From Roseovarius bejariae (GTDB taxonomy: Bacteria; Pseudomonadota; Alphaproteobacteria; Rhodobacterales; Rhodobacteraceae): a DNA stretch of 64,000 bases. Numbering within the stretch: position 1 is the stretch's first letter; each line of letters starts with the position of its first letter. Below are positions 53,410 through 61,555 of the stretch, one piece after another. Location: NCBI RefSeq assembly GCF_009669325.1, contig NZ_SZWE01000001.1, forward strand, positions 2,795,501 to 2,859,500, read 5' to 3'. The notes beneath the pieces were generated by a model, which ran no database searches, was not told the origin of the DNA, and saw only the letters and a list, made by a program, of their open reading frames with translations. A program made the position numbers and the translations under genes.

Positions 53410-54861
53410 TCAGAGTTTGCTGGCCGACGCGCGCCGGGTGCCGTCCACAAACACTATCGGTGACACCTGTTCACCTCTTTCGGCCGCTTCATTCTTGATT
53501 TGCAGCAGCCGGGCATCTTTCTTGCCCATCTGGCCCACATCGACCACGACATAATAACCGTGAAGGGCTTCTTCTGCAGTCTTGTAGGTCTCCAGCTGCT
53601 TCGTGTACCCGCTCACGAGTTTGCCGTTGCGAGACAGCTTGATCTCGACCAGCACGCGGCCCGCGTACCCTTGCGATACCTTGAAATCGACCGGGCCGTT
53701 GCCAGTATCCGCCTCGGGCGTGAGGTCCAGATTGTTGGCTTTGCAGTAGGCATGCGCCACAGCGAAAAATAATCGCTGCGCCGCCTTTTCTGGTCGCGGC
53801 GCACCCGCATGATATAGTTCTTCAGAGAACCGGCGGTCTTCGATCAGAAATTGAAATTGCTTGATGATCTGCTCGACCACACTCACGACGCCTGCGTAAT
53901 CCAGGGTCGGTGGCTTTTCGATCGTCATGGGTGCCTGGTCGGCGAGCGTTGTCGCCAACCTGCGCCAGAATACTTCGCCGAGCGGATCGCCAGACAGGTC
54001 ATAGGGCTGGGGATCCGCCCCTTTTATCATTTCCAGGAAGGTCTCAAACTCGTCTCGGCCATTGAGCGCCCATCGGCGCAATTTGTCCTTGTCCTTCCGG
54101 CTCCGGACTTCCCAGAGCGCTGCAATCTGGTCGTTTACCCGGCTTCTGAGTTGCTCGTTTTTCGAGGCTGCGTCAGCGACACCCGACCAGTCCGTTACAA
54201 CGGGGAGATCGCGCAGGGCATCCGCAGGAACCAAGATAACCGGCTCGCCCTGAGATAGGTGCGGATTGGCGGGCAGTGTCGCCTCAAAGGTCTTGCCGTT
54301 GCGAAGGCTTATTTGCATGGGCTTCCCGGCCACGCCCAACTCAGCAAGTACGCGGTTGTTGAATTTCAGCAGATCACCCAGAATGACGTTCGTCGTCATA
54401 TCGCTGATGCGGTCTGGGCCAACGCCTTCTTCGAACAGTGCCATCGCGACGAAAAGATCGGGGTCCTCCACGCCCAACGAGACGATTTGCTTGGCCGTTT
54501 CGATGAAATGACCGGTCATGTGCGCACCCGATCCACTGCCCGACACTGACTCGGCACCGTATCCAAGGCAGCTCCACTTGATCTCAGGGAAGGACAGCAG
54601 GCGTTGCGCGCTACGCCAAGCAACATCGTTCGGGCCGGTTGTCCTGCTCAGGAACTTAATGACATTTGTGAAATGCTGCTCGTATGTGCGCCTGGCCCCC
54701 TTTGCGATTTCGGGGTGGCGGCTCTTGGCAAGCAGTAGTGGGTCGATGAACAGGCGTGTATCGACATTCAATGTCGGATCAAGCACGCCGGCCTTTACCA
54801 TCGCTTCCGGAGATATCCTGAAGTGGTCAGAGAAGCGCTCAGGGTTTCTTACCTTACCCAT
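53410..54861 (-). CDS. PD-(D/E)xK (RecB-like) nuclease-domain protein
   Basis: 483 residues, soluble. The C-terminal domain has the nuclease signature Asp392 (GPVDFKV), Glu406-x-Lys408 (VLVEIKLS) and the QxxxY motif Gln422-Tyr426 (KQLETYK), which together define RecB-family PD-(D/E)xK nucleases. The N-terminal two thirds (RFSDHFRISPEAMVKAGVLD, then DPLLLAKSRHPEI) belong to no family I can name. It follows a small RSAISGR-repeat gene after 62 bases on the same strand. Its setting in an accessory island suggests defence or mobile-element biology; the activity is inferred. Confidence 0.7.
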   Translation of the reverse strand: MGKVRNPERFSDHFRISPEAMVKAGVLDPTLNVDTRLFIDPLLLAKSRHPEIAKGARRTYEQHFTNVIKFLSRTTGPNDVAWRSAQRLLSFPEIKWSCLGYGAESVSGSGSGAHMTGHFIETAKQIVSLGVEDPDLFVAMALFEEGVGPDRISDMTTNVILGDLLKFNNRVLAELGVAGKPMQISLRNGKTFEATLPANPHLSQGEPVILVPADALRDLPVVTDWSGVADAASKNEQLRSRVNDQIAALWEVRSRKDKDKLRRWALNGRDEFETFLEMIKGADPQPYDLSGDPLGEVFWRRLATTLADQAPMTIEKPPTLDYAGVVSVVEQIIKQFQFLIEDRRFSEELYHAGAPRPEKAAQRLFFAVAHAYCKANNLDLTPEADTGNGPVDFKVSQGYAGRVLVEIKLSRNGKLVSGYTKQLETYKTAEEALHGYYVVVDVGQMGKKDARLLQIKNEAAERGEQVSPIVFVDGTRRASASKL

Positions 54862-54923
54862 TGATACATCTCACTAAGAACATGACACGGCGCAACCCGA
54901 TGTACTGGCACAGCCCGCTTCCT

Positions 54924-55133
54924 TCAGGATTCGCGAACCGTCGTGCGCGGGTGAGACTTGGCATATCCCTTTGATACAAACCGCCCGGATATCGCGCTGC
55001 GCGCGCTGCCGGTCGATCCGCCACCCCGTGCTTCTTTTACAGTGGTCTTGGGGCTCTTCTTGCCGTGTTTCGCCGTCACATAGCGACCGCTGATTGCGCT
55101 GCGATAACTGCCGCCTGCTGATTTCTTCGCCAT
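54924..55133 (-). CDS. small basic protein with two RSAISGR repeats
   Basis: 69 residues built from two related units: RSAISGRYVTAKHGKKSPKT (11-30) and RSAISGRFVSKGYAKSHPRT (45-64), each ending TTV(K/R)E, joined by a Gly-rich linker. Similar small proteins are scattered in bacterial accessory regions, without known function. GGAGG lies 8 bases before the ATG. It is encoded just upstream of the nuclease gene and probably cotranscribed with it; a nucleic-acid-binding or antitoxin-like role is only a guess. Confidence 0.75.
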   Translation of the reverse strand: MAKKSAGGSYRSAISGRYVTAKHGKKSPKTTVKEARGGGSTGSARSAISGRFVSKGYAKSHPRTTVRES

Positions 55134-55436
55134 CTCTGAGACCTCCATATGATGTGTCCAAGGCTGTGAACTCCACCACATATACCACAAACTGCATGAA
55201 GCACAAAGAGTGAACGCCATTCGGTGCCACAAGACAATGCGGGCGGTGACGTCGCGCTGTTTGTCGATCAAGGCATTTGAAGCTGGCGCCTCTGGCACGC
55301 AGTGAAAACACTCCGCTGATCCGGGAAATGGCCGACAAGGGTGGGGCTGTCTGACGCGGCCCTCCTGATGAGGCCGCGTCGGAAAGCCCCCACTCCGCCG
55401 GTCTCGCTGACACTCACTCTCCTGCGAGGTTTCCCG
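55134..55436. other. divergent promoter region with hairpin element B (303 bp)
   Basis: No gene was found. It separates the minus-strand small-protein/nuclease pair from the plus-strand S8 protease and must contain both promoters. Hairpin element B lies at its right end; the rest shows no clear repeats. Confidence 0.5.
55341..55415 (+). repeat. hairpin element, copy B
   Basis: GTGGGGCT (55341-55348) pairs with AGCCCCCAC (55385-55393, one bulged C), and GACGCGGCC (55353-55361) with GGCCGCGTC (55372-55380). The tail GCCGGTCTCGCTGACAC matches copy A. It lies 43 bases upstream of the protease start. Confidence 0.7.
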
Positions 55437-57746
55437 ATGACACGACGCGGCATGCTTTCTCTCACAACCGCCCTGAGCCTGGCTTTCTCGCCTGTGGCCG
55501 GACACGCCCAAGATCGCCAATTCTCCTACGCTGCTAACGAAGCGGCCTCTTCCGTAAGCGCAGGGGGCGGAATAAATATCGGCCTTTTCCTGGGCGGCCT
55601 TGTAATCGCCGGAGGTCTTGCCGCAACTATGATTGATTACACTATGTTTGGTTACGATAAAGAAGGCGTTAGTTACGACCCGACTCCCCTCCCTGGTCCA
55701 AGACCCGGCCCAGGGCCTCGATCGATCGACCCCAGACCCCGCGCGTCTTACGAGACCAACGAGTACCACCGTAATTGGGGGCTCGACTCGATGAATGCAG
55801 CGGCACGCTATGCCGATGGCGGGACTGGTCTTGGCAGTCTTATCGCCGTTTTTGACAGTGGCGCAGACGTCAATCATGTTGATCTTGCCGCGAATATCGA
55901 CGACAGCCTGTCGCATACCTACTATGAAGCGCCCAACAACGATATCTCCGATGTCTTCGATGACAGCGGGCACGGCACCTACATGGCGCATATCATCGCC
56001 GGAGCTAAGAACGATGTCGGCAGTCACGGCGTCGCATTCGATGCTGATCTAATGATCCTCCAAGGAATCGCCCACCAAGGGAAGCGACGGGTCCAGCTAC
56101 ACGGTTCATTGGCCCATGCCACGCGGAGCGCGATCAGTGCCGGCGCGCAGGCTATCAATCACAGCTGGATTTTCTTCGACGAAGAAAAACGGACCCGCAC
56201 GATCGACCGCTACTCCAGCAGATCTCATCTCGAAGGATTTTTTGGTTCTGACGTGATGGATGCGTTTGACACTGCCGTGGAAAACGACCTGGTGATGGTT
56301 TTTGCAACCGGAAACGATGGGCTTGCCCAGCCCTCGAACACTGCCGGCATGGCAGTTCTCTTCCCGGAAATGGGTAATCACGTTCTTGGGGTCACTGCGA
56401 TTGATCGGAATGACCAGATCGCAAGTTCTGCCAATAGATGTGGCGACGCGCGTAATTTCTGCCTCGCTGCACCGGGCGTCGGCATCTACGCCGCCCACGC
56501 CGATGAGCAGCGAAACGGAATCTTCAGCGGCACCAGCGGCACCTCGCCCGCAGCCGCGCACGTTAGCGGCGCCGTCGGCGTGATGGCGAGTAACTTTCCT
56601 GAGCTCACCGGGGCGGAGATCACGACGATCCTGCGTGATACCGCGCGCGATCTTGGTGCCGCCGGCGTGGATTCCGTCTACGGCCACGGCGCGCTCGATC
56701 TGGAGAATGCGGTCATGCCACAGGGGGAAATCACCCTTCAAACTACATCGACGCTGGGGGAGCGCGAAATTGCTGCTTCTGACAGCCATGTCTCCGCTCC
56801 TGGCGTGATGGCCGCGGCGCTTTCGCAATCCTTCGGGGATACCAGCGTGATGGTCACCGACGGCTACGACCGTGGCTACACCGCGTCGCTTGGCGCCTTC
56901 GTGGGTTCTGGGTTCGACAGTGCGCGCTCCCTTGACCGGATGGATGCCTTTGTCCAAGGACATGACAGTGCATCGCAAATCCGCGGGAACGACACGACCC
57001 TGGCGTTCTCGATGTCGAGCGGGGCCGCGCTTCCCGATGATCCCTATGCCGGGCTTTTCGAGACCGCCGGATCAGTTTCCATGGCCGCCGATCTTGGCGC
57101 GACTCGGGTCACCGTCGCGTCGGCCTTCGCCGGACGCGACAGTGCCATGGATGGGTATTATGCTTCGCTGGGTGCTGCCCATGATTTCGGCGGGGTCATG
57201 CTGGAAACCCGCTTCGGACTGACCCGGGAGCGCGACAGCTTCCTCGGCACTCAGGTGAGTGGTGCTTTCGGTGGAATCGACAGCCAGACCACCTTCGCCT
57301 CTCTGGGTGGGCAGATCGACATCGGCGCGGGGGCGGCTTTGAGCGCGACCGCCACGCTGGGTGAGACCTCGTTCGACGGCTCCAACCTGCTGCGCAAGGG
57401 TAGCGGGATTGGAACCCAGTCTATCCGCCTGGGTTATGAAGCCCGCGACATCATCGCGGCTTATGACAGCTTCGCTTTCGCGGCCTCCCGCGAGATGTCG
57501 TTGACTGGTGGCGAGATGACCGTCGCTCTGCCCACGGCACTCGGTGCCGCGGAAGGGAGCACGCGTTCCTCGGATGTCACGGTCGAAACCCAGAGCATTG
57601 CGATGGAACAGGTATCCGCGCCGCTCGACCTGGAAATGCGGTATACGCGCCAGGTGGGCCTGGGGCGCTTCGCCCTCGGCGCCAACTGGCGGCCCGATGT
57701 CTCCGGGCACGAAGTCGTGAGTGTCGGATATACCGTTCGGTTCTGA
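55437..57746 (+). CDS. S8 serine protease autotransporter
   Basis: 769 residues. A signal peptide (MTRRGMLSLTTALSLAFSPV, cleaved near GHAQ) is followed by a hydrophobic stretch and Pro-rich linker (PTPLPGPRPGPGPR), then a subtilisin domain with Asp140 (AVFDSGAD), His179 (DSGHGTYMAH) and Ser370 (SGTSPAAAHVSG). The C-terminal 350 residues are a beta-rich domain ending in YTVRF, typical of outer-membrane barrels. A surface or secreted protease is expected. The ATG at 55437 has CGAGG 8 bases before it. It may process island surface proteins, but no direct link is shown. Confidence 0.85.
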   Translation: MTRRGMLSLTTALSLAFSPVAGHAQDRQFSYAANEAASSVSAGGGINIGLFLGGLVIAGGLAATMIDYTMFGYDKEGVSYDPTPLPGPRPGPGPRSIDPRPRASYETNEYHRNWGLDSMNAAARYADGGTGLGSLIAVFDSGADVNHVDLAANIDDSLSHTYYEAPNNDISDVFDDSGHGTYMAHIIAGAKNDVGSHGVAFDADLMILQGIAHQGKRRVQLHGSLAHATRSAISAGAQAINHSWIFFDEEKRTRTIDRYSSRSHLEGFFGSDVMDAFDTAVENDLVMVFATGNDGLAQPSNTAGMAVLFPEMGNHVLGVTAIDRNDQIASSANRCGDARNFCLAAPGVGIYAAHADEQRNGIFSGTSGTSPAAAHVSGAVGVMASNFPELTGAEITTILRDTARDLGAAGVDSVYGHGALDLENAVMPQGEITLQTTSTLGEREIAASDSHVSAPGVMAAALSQSFGDTSVMVTDGYDRGYTASLGAFVGSGFDSARSLDRMDAFVQGHDSASQIRGNDTTLAFSMSSGAALPDDPYAGLFETAGSVSMAADLGATRVTVASAFAGRDSAMDGYYASLGAAHDFGGVMLETRFGLTRERDSFLGTQVSGAFGGIDSQTTFASLGGQIDIGAGAALSATATLGETSFDGSNLLRKGSGIGTQSIRLGYEARDIIAAYDSFAFAASREMSLTGGEMTVALPTALGAAEGSTRSSDVTVETQSIAMEQVSAPLDLEMRYTRQVGLGRFALGANWRPDVSGHEVVSVGYTVRF

Positions 57747-57764
57747 CAATGCACCTATTCGAAG

Positions 57765-57803
57765 ATCCGGACCGGCGCTCTCTCAAGCGTCGAGTCCGGT
57801 CTT
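57765..57803 (+). terminator. hairpin after the S8 protease gene
   Basis: CCGGAC (57767-57772) pairs with GTCCGG (57794-57799), with an inner GCGCT/AGCG stem, followed by TCTTC. It lies 20 bases after the stop. The T run is weak. Confidence 0.5.
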
Positions 57804-57851
57804 CACCACCATAAGAAATGGTGCCGGGGCGCACCCCTACTGCCACAATAA

Positions 57852-58181
57852 GGAGGTGAACTGGACCTGCAGGATTTCCAGGCTCAAAAGGCAGCGCCAG
57901 CCTTCTACCCGAGCGTTTCCACTTACCACGACATGCTCGACTCAGAAGGCACGGACGCGGCCCGGCTCGCGGCTTATTGGGCAATGCACCAACACATTCT
58001 GCGCCGCGTCGACGCCGAACGCTCGCTGGGTGAGGCCACCTACCCGCGTCTCCGTCCGGTTGATCCCTACGACCAACGCTGGCGCACGACACGAGACGGT
58101 GCAGCCTTGGAGACGATTGCTTGTATGCTCTCAACCGCAATCGAGCTTTTCGAATCTGGCTCCAACCAATTTAGAGCTTGA
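57852..58181 (+). pseudogene. 5'-truncated copy of the 128-residue small protein gene
   Basis: The frame opens after a TAA at 57849 and encodes 109 residues starting at the point matching DLLDFQ of the intact copy, so the first 25 or so codons are missing. DFQAQKAAPAFYPSVSTYHDML and RLRPVDPYDQRWRTTRDGAA are nearly identical. No normal start codon precedes ATG 57933, which would give only 82 residues. It faces the second pilin-BspA gene, as in copy 1. Confidence 0.7.
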
Positions 58182-58258
58182 AAATGGGTCGCTTTTATAC
58201 CTGGCCCGTGCCCAGTATTTAGGAATTGCCCACGAGTGGACATCTTTATAGTAAAAAA

Positions 58259-58285
58259 ACAGCCGCCGGGTATTCCGGCGGCTGT
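58259..58285 (-). terminator. terminator after the second pilin-BspA gene
   Basis: ACAGCCGCCGG (58259-58269) and CCGGCGGCTGT (58275-58285) form a perfect 11-bp stem with a 5-base loop, followed in the minus direction by TTTTTTT. It is a strong intrinsic terminator. Confidence 0.85.
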
Positions 58286-58349
58286 CTCAGTTTGCTTGCG
58301 TTGTGGAAACCAAAAGGGCCGTTTTTGTATTTTTCTTCGCCCAGTCGTG

Positions 58350-59531
58350 TTAGGGGGTTGGGCAGGTGCCCCATTGCGGCAGATTAGCGGAGCTGATCGA
58401 GGTTTCGAACAAGAGTGGCTCGCTTGGGATATTCGAAACGCACCAGCCACTGATATCCTGATCAAAAGCAAGGGGTCCATCACCTTCGGATCCGTTATCA
58501 TAGAACATGGTGTCCATATCCGTCACACTTGACGTATCCCACGCGCCAATGTCCTGGTTGAACGAAAGCGCTTCTCGAAACATGGCTCCCATATCGGTAA
58601 CATTCGACGTGTCCCAGGCTCCAATATCCTGGTTGAAGGCGTCGGTGGCTGTAAACATGAAGGACATATTAGTCACACTCGAAGTGTCCCAGGAGCCGAT
58701 GTCCTGGTTGAAAGCGTCGGCGCCTATAAACATGAAGGACATATTAGTCACACTCGACGTATCCCATCCGCCGATGTCCTGGTTGAAAGCGATGGCAGTG
58801 CGGAACATTTCGTTCATATCTGTCACACTTGAAGTATTCCAGGAGCTGAGATTCTGATTGAAGGTGTCAGCACTTTCGAACATCCGACCCATATCCGTCA
58901 CACTTGATGTATCCCACCCACTGATGTCCTGGTTGAATTCGTCAAGATAAGTGAACATGCCTTGCATATTCGTGACGCTTGAGGTGTCCCATCCTCCAAT
59001 ATCCTGGTTGAAGAGATCGGCGCTGTAGAACATTCGTCCCATATCCGTCACGTTTGACGTATCCCAGTAGCCGATATACGGGTTTGTGGAATCTGCAAAG
59101 AAAAGATTAGAGAAATCAGTTACTTGCCCGGTGAAGACGTTATATTGGGAATCGGCGAAAGTGTAGGTATTGCTGTCAGGACCGGTGATTGCGTAGCTTT
59201 CATCGCCACCGGCGCCGCTGGAGGCGGCAGGACGCAGCATTCCGTTATCAACGATTAGCATTCCTTCGCATCCGGTCCATCCGGTGCTACCGATCAGACC
59301 AACGTTTGCAGGATCGTAGCAGTCGCCACTGGTAACCGGCGTTGAACCAGCGCCAGCATCAACTCCACCACCTGATTCCTTGTTAGCGATATTTGCCGCC
59401 AAGCCATCGAAGGTGTCGCGTGCCGTGGTTCCGTACTCAAACACAGCGCCAATTTACAGGACGCCAATCAGTCCAAGCAGAATGCTGTACTCCGACATGC
59501 TTGCGCCCTTGTTGTTCGTCGTAAGCCTCAT
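58350..59531 (-). pseudogene. second Flp-prepilin/BspA-repeat gene, in-frame stop in the pilin helix
   Basis: From ATG 59531 the frame encodes MRLTTNNKGASMSEYSILLG and LIGVL, then TAA at 59454-59456, then continues in the same frame ([18 protein letters not shown]) to 58350. The leader is a canonical Flp site: Gly9, with Glu14-Tyr15 at +5/+6. The rest aligns with copy 1 and carries about nine BspA-like units, one with a 7-residue insertion ([12 protein letters not shown]). Restart at GTG 59444 would lose the pilin leader. Either a recent inactivation, stop readthrough or a sequencing error applies. RBS AGGGA precedes the ATG. Confidence 0.82.
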
Positions 59532-59947
59532 TGTATTTCCCTTTGTTCTATTGCGGCTTCCCAGCAATTAGGAACAGGCGGTACGCGCCAGAAACAGTTT
59601 GTTCTGAAAATCGGCACTCAAAAGGCGAGCTTTATATCCCTTTGGGGTATCCCAGAGTGTTCAAAAGTTATTGCTCTGGATGTCGGGAGATCGTGAGCAT
59701 ACTGAACAAAGAAGGCTTTGCCCTTACTTTGGGTGGCATACGAACTGTTCCATAGATGCTGACTTCAGACACCGTTCCTCGGGAGCGCTCAGCTTTGCTG
59801 CGATCGCTACGTCCATCGGCAGAGAGGTCGGACTCCAGTCAATTGCTGCGTTGGGCACGAATGACTGCAAGGCGCAAAATGCAAATTTGCGCGTCCTGAT
59901 CGATGGACACAGATGATGCAGTGTGGCCGCGTGTCGAGCTTAGACTG
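59532..59947. other. promoter region of copy 2 and island edge (416 bp)
   Basis: No gene was found. The first 185 bp match the region upstream of copy 1. The rest, toward the ArsR-rhodanese gene, contains GCGCAAA/TTTGCGC (inverted repeat near 59872-59892) that may end that gene's transcript, and is otherwise featureless. Confidence 0.5.
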
Positions 59948-60619
59948 TTACTCCGGTATTGCCCCGGCCAGCACGGGCCGTCCATCTTCACGCCATTCAG
60001 GAAGACCGCCGTCAAGCCGCTTTGCGTTCAGCCCATGCTTGCGCAAGGCCGCGACTGCCTGATGGGCATAGATGCAATACGGGCCACGGCAGTAGGCGAC
60101 GATCTCAGCGTGGGGGTCAAGTGAGGGCAGCATACGTTCCAGATCGGCCAACGTGATGTTGCGCGCGCCGGGGATATGCGCACTGGCGTATTCATCCGCG
60201 GGGCGCATGTCCAGAACCGTCACGGACCCTTCGGCCAATCGTGTGGCAAGCTCATCTCGGCTGACCGGTTCGGGCGCGTCTTGCCCGTCAGAGAGCCCCC
60301 GCAGGATGCGCTCGACCTGCGCCACGTTCCGCTCGGCGACGATACGCAGCAGGTCCATCAGTGCCAGCGTATGTCCGTCGGTCAGCCGGTAGATCACCGC
60401 CTTTCCGTCGCGCCGGCTGGTGACAAGGGCGGCGCGGCGCAACTGTTGCAGATGCTGCGAGCAATTGGCGATCGTGAGCCCGGTCTTGTCCGCCAGGGCC
60501 TCCACACCGCGTTCCCCTTGCGCGAGTTGTTCGAGGAGCGAAAGCCGCGCAGGTGCCGACAGCGCGCGGGCGACAAGCGCATATTCTTCGAGCAGGGCCG
60601 TCTTCGGGCTGGTTGACAT
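59948..60619 (-). CDS. ArsR-family regulator fused to a rhodanese domain
   Basis: 223 residues. An N-terminal ArsR/SmtB winged helix (about 10-100, GLTIANCSQHLQQLRRAALV) with a single cysteine (Cys53) is fused to a C-terminal rhodanese domain (about 120-220) whose active loop reads CRGPYC (Cys177, Cys182). Related regulators sense persulfide or metalloids. It is divergent from the sterol-desaturase-like gene across an 84-bp gap containing an inverted repeat, and probably controls that operon. No membrane segment. Confidence 0.88.
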   Translation of the reverse strand: MSTSPKTALLEEYALVARALSAPARLSLLEQLAQGERGVEALADKTGLTIANCSQHLQQLRRAALVTSRRDGKAVIYRLTDGHTLALMDLLRIVAERNVAQVERILRGLSDGQDAPEPVSRDELATRLAEGSVTVLDMRPADEYASAHIPGARNITLADLERMLPSLDPHAEIVAYCRGPYCIYAHQAVAALRKHGLNAKRLDGGLPEWREDGRPVLAGAIPE

Positions 60620-60641
60620 CGGGGCTTCTCAACCTTAATCG

Positions 60642-60659
60642 TTCAAGTGATGAATTGAA
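60642..60659. promoter_or_regulatory. TTCAA/TTGAA inverted repeat in the divergent promoter
   Basis: TTCAA (60642-60646) and TTGAA (60655-60659) form an inverted repeat in an AT-rich stretch between the ArsR-rhodanese gene and its divergent neighbour. The size and position suit an ArsR-type dimer. The assignment is inferred. Confidence 0.4.
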
Positions 60660-60703
60660 TGATAGCGATTTCGCCGCTTTCCGCAACCCCAAGGGTCAAA
60701 CCG

Positions 60704-61555
60704 ATGTCCGAAACCATCCTGTCCGCCGAACCTGCAATCCGGCTCAGCATCTTTCTTGGCGTGCTGGTGGCGATGGCGCTTTGGGAAGTGGCGGCGCCAC
60801 GGCGGCGGCGGGACATCCCGCGCGTCATTCGCTGGACGAACAACCTTGGTCTCGTGGTGCTCGACACCGTGATCCTGCGACTGACCTTTCCGATTGTCGC
60901 GGTGGGTCTGGCCGTGATGGCCGAGGATAGCGGCTGGGGTCTGTTCAACAACATCGATGCGCCCGTATGGGTGGCCATCGTCGCGTCCATGTTGCTGCTC
61001 GATCTGGCGATCTATCTGCAGCACGTGATGTTCCACGCGATCCCCGCGCTGTGGCGGCTGCACCGGATGCACCACGCCGATCTCGACTTCGACGCCACCA
61101 CGGGGCTGCGGTTCCACCCGGTGGAGATCCTCATCTCGATGGGCATCAAGCTGGCAGTGGTCGCCGCCCTCGGCCCGCCCGCCATAGCGGTGCTGCTGTT
61201 CGAGGTGATCCTGAATGCCACCGCGCTTTTCAACCACGCCAACATCGATCTGCCGCGCCCGGTGGACCGGGTGCTGCGCCTCATCGTCGTGACGCCGGAC
61301 ATGCACCGCGTCCACCATTCCGTCGATCCGCGCGAGACCAACTCGAACTACGGCTTCAACCTGCCGTGGTGGGACCGGCTGCTCGGCACGTACATCGCGC
61401 AGCCCGCCAAGGGCCATGAGGGGATGGAGATCGGTATCGAGCAGTTCCGCACGCGCCGCGATCTCTGGCTCGACCGGATGCTGATCCAGCCTTTGCGCGG
61501 ACCCGCCAGCGGCCACGCACTCGATCCGCGTATCACCGAAAAGGAACCCGAATGA
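60704..61555 (+). CDS. sterol desaturase / fatty acid hydroxylase family protein
   Basis: 283 residues with four or more membrane helices. The di-iron histidine motifs are HVMFH, HRMHH and HRVHHS, spaced as in the fatty acid hydroxylase superfamily. It would oxidise a lipid in the inner membrane; the substrate is unknown. The start at 60704 has AAGGG 8 bases before it; an earlier in-frame ATG at 60659 lies inside the operator. The stop overlaps the MFS start (ATGA). Confidence 0.85.
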   Translation: MSETILSAEPAIRLSIFLGVLVAMALWEVAAPRRRRDIPRVIRWTNNLGLVVLDTVILRLTFPIVAVGLAVMAEDSGWGLFNNIDAPVWVAIVASMLLLDLAIYLQHVMFHAIPALWRLHRMHHADLDFDATTGLRFHPVEILISMGIKLAVVAALGPPAIAVLLFEVILNATALFNHANIDLPRPVDRVLRLIVVTPDMHRVHHSVDPRETNSNYGFNLPWWDRLLGTYIAQPAKGHEGMEIGIEQFRTRRDLWLDRMLIQPLRGPASGHALDPRITEKEPE

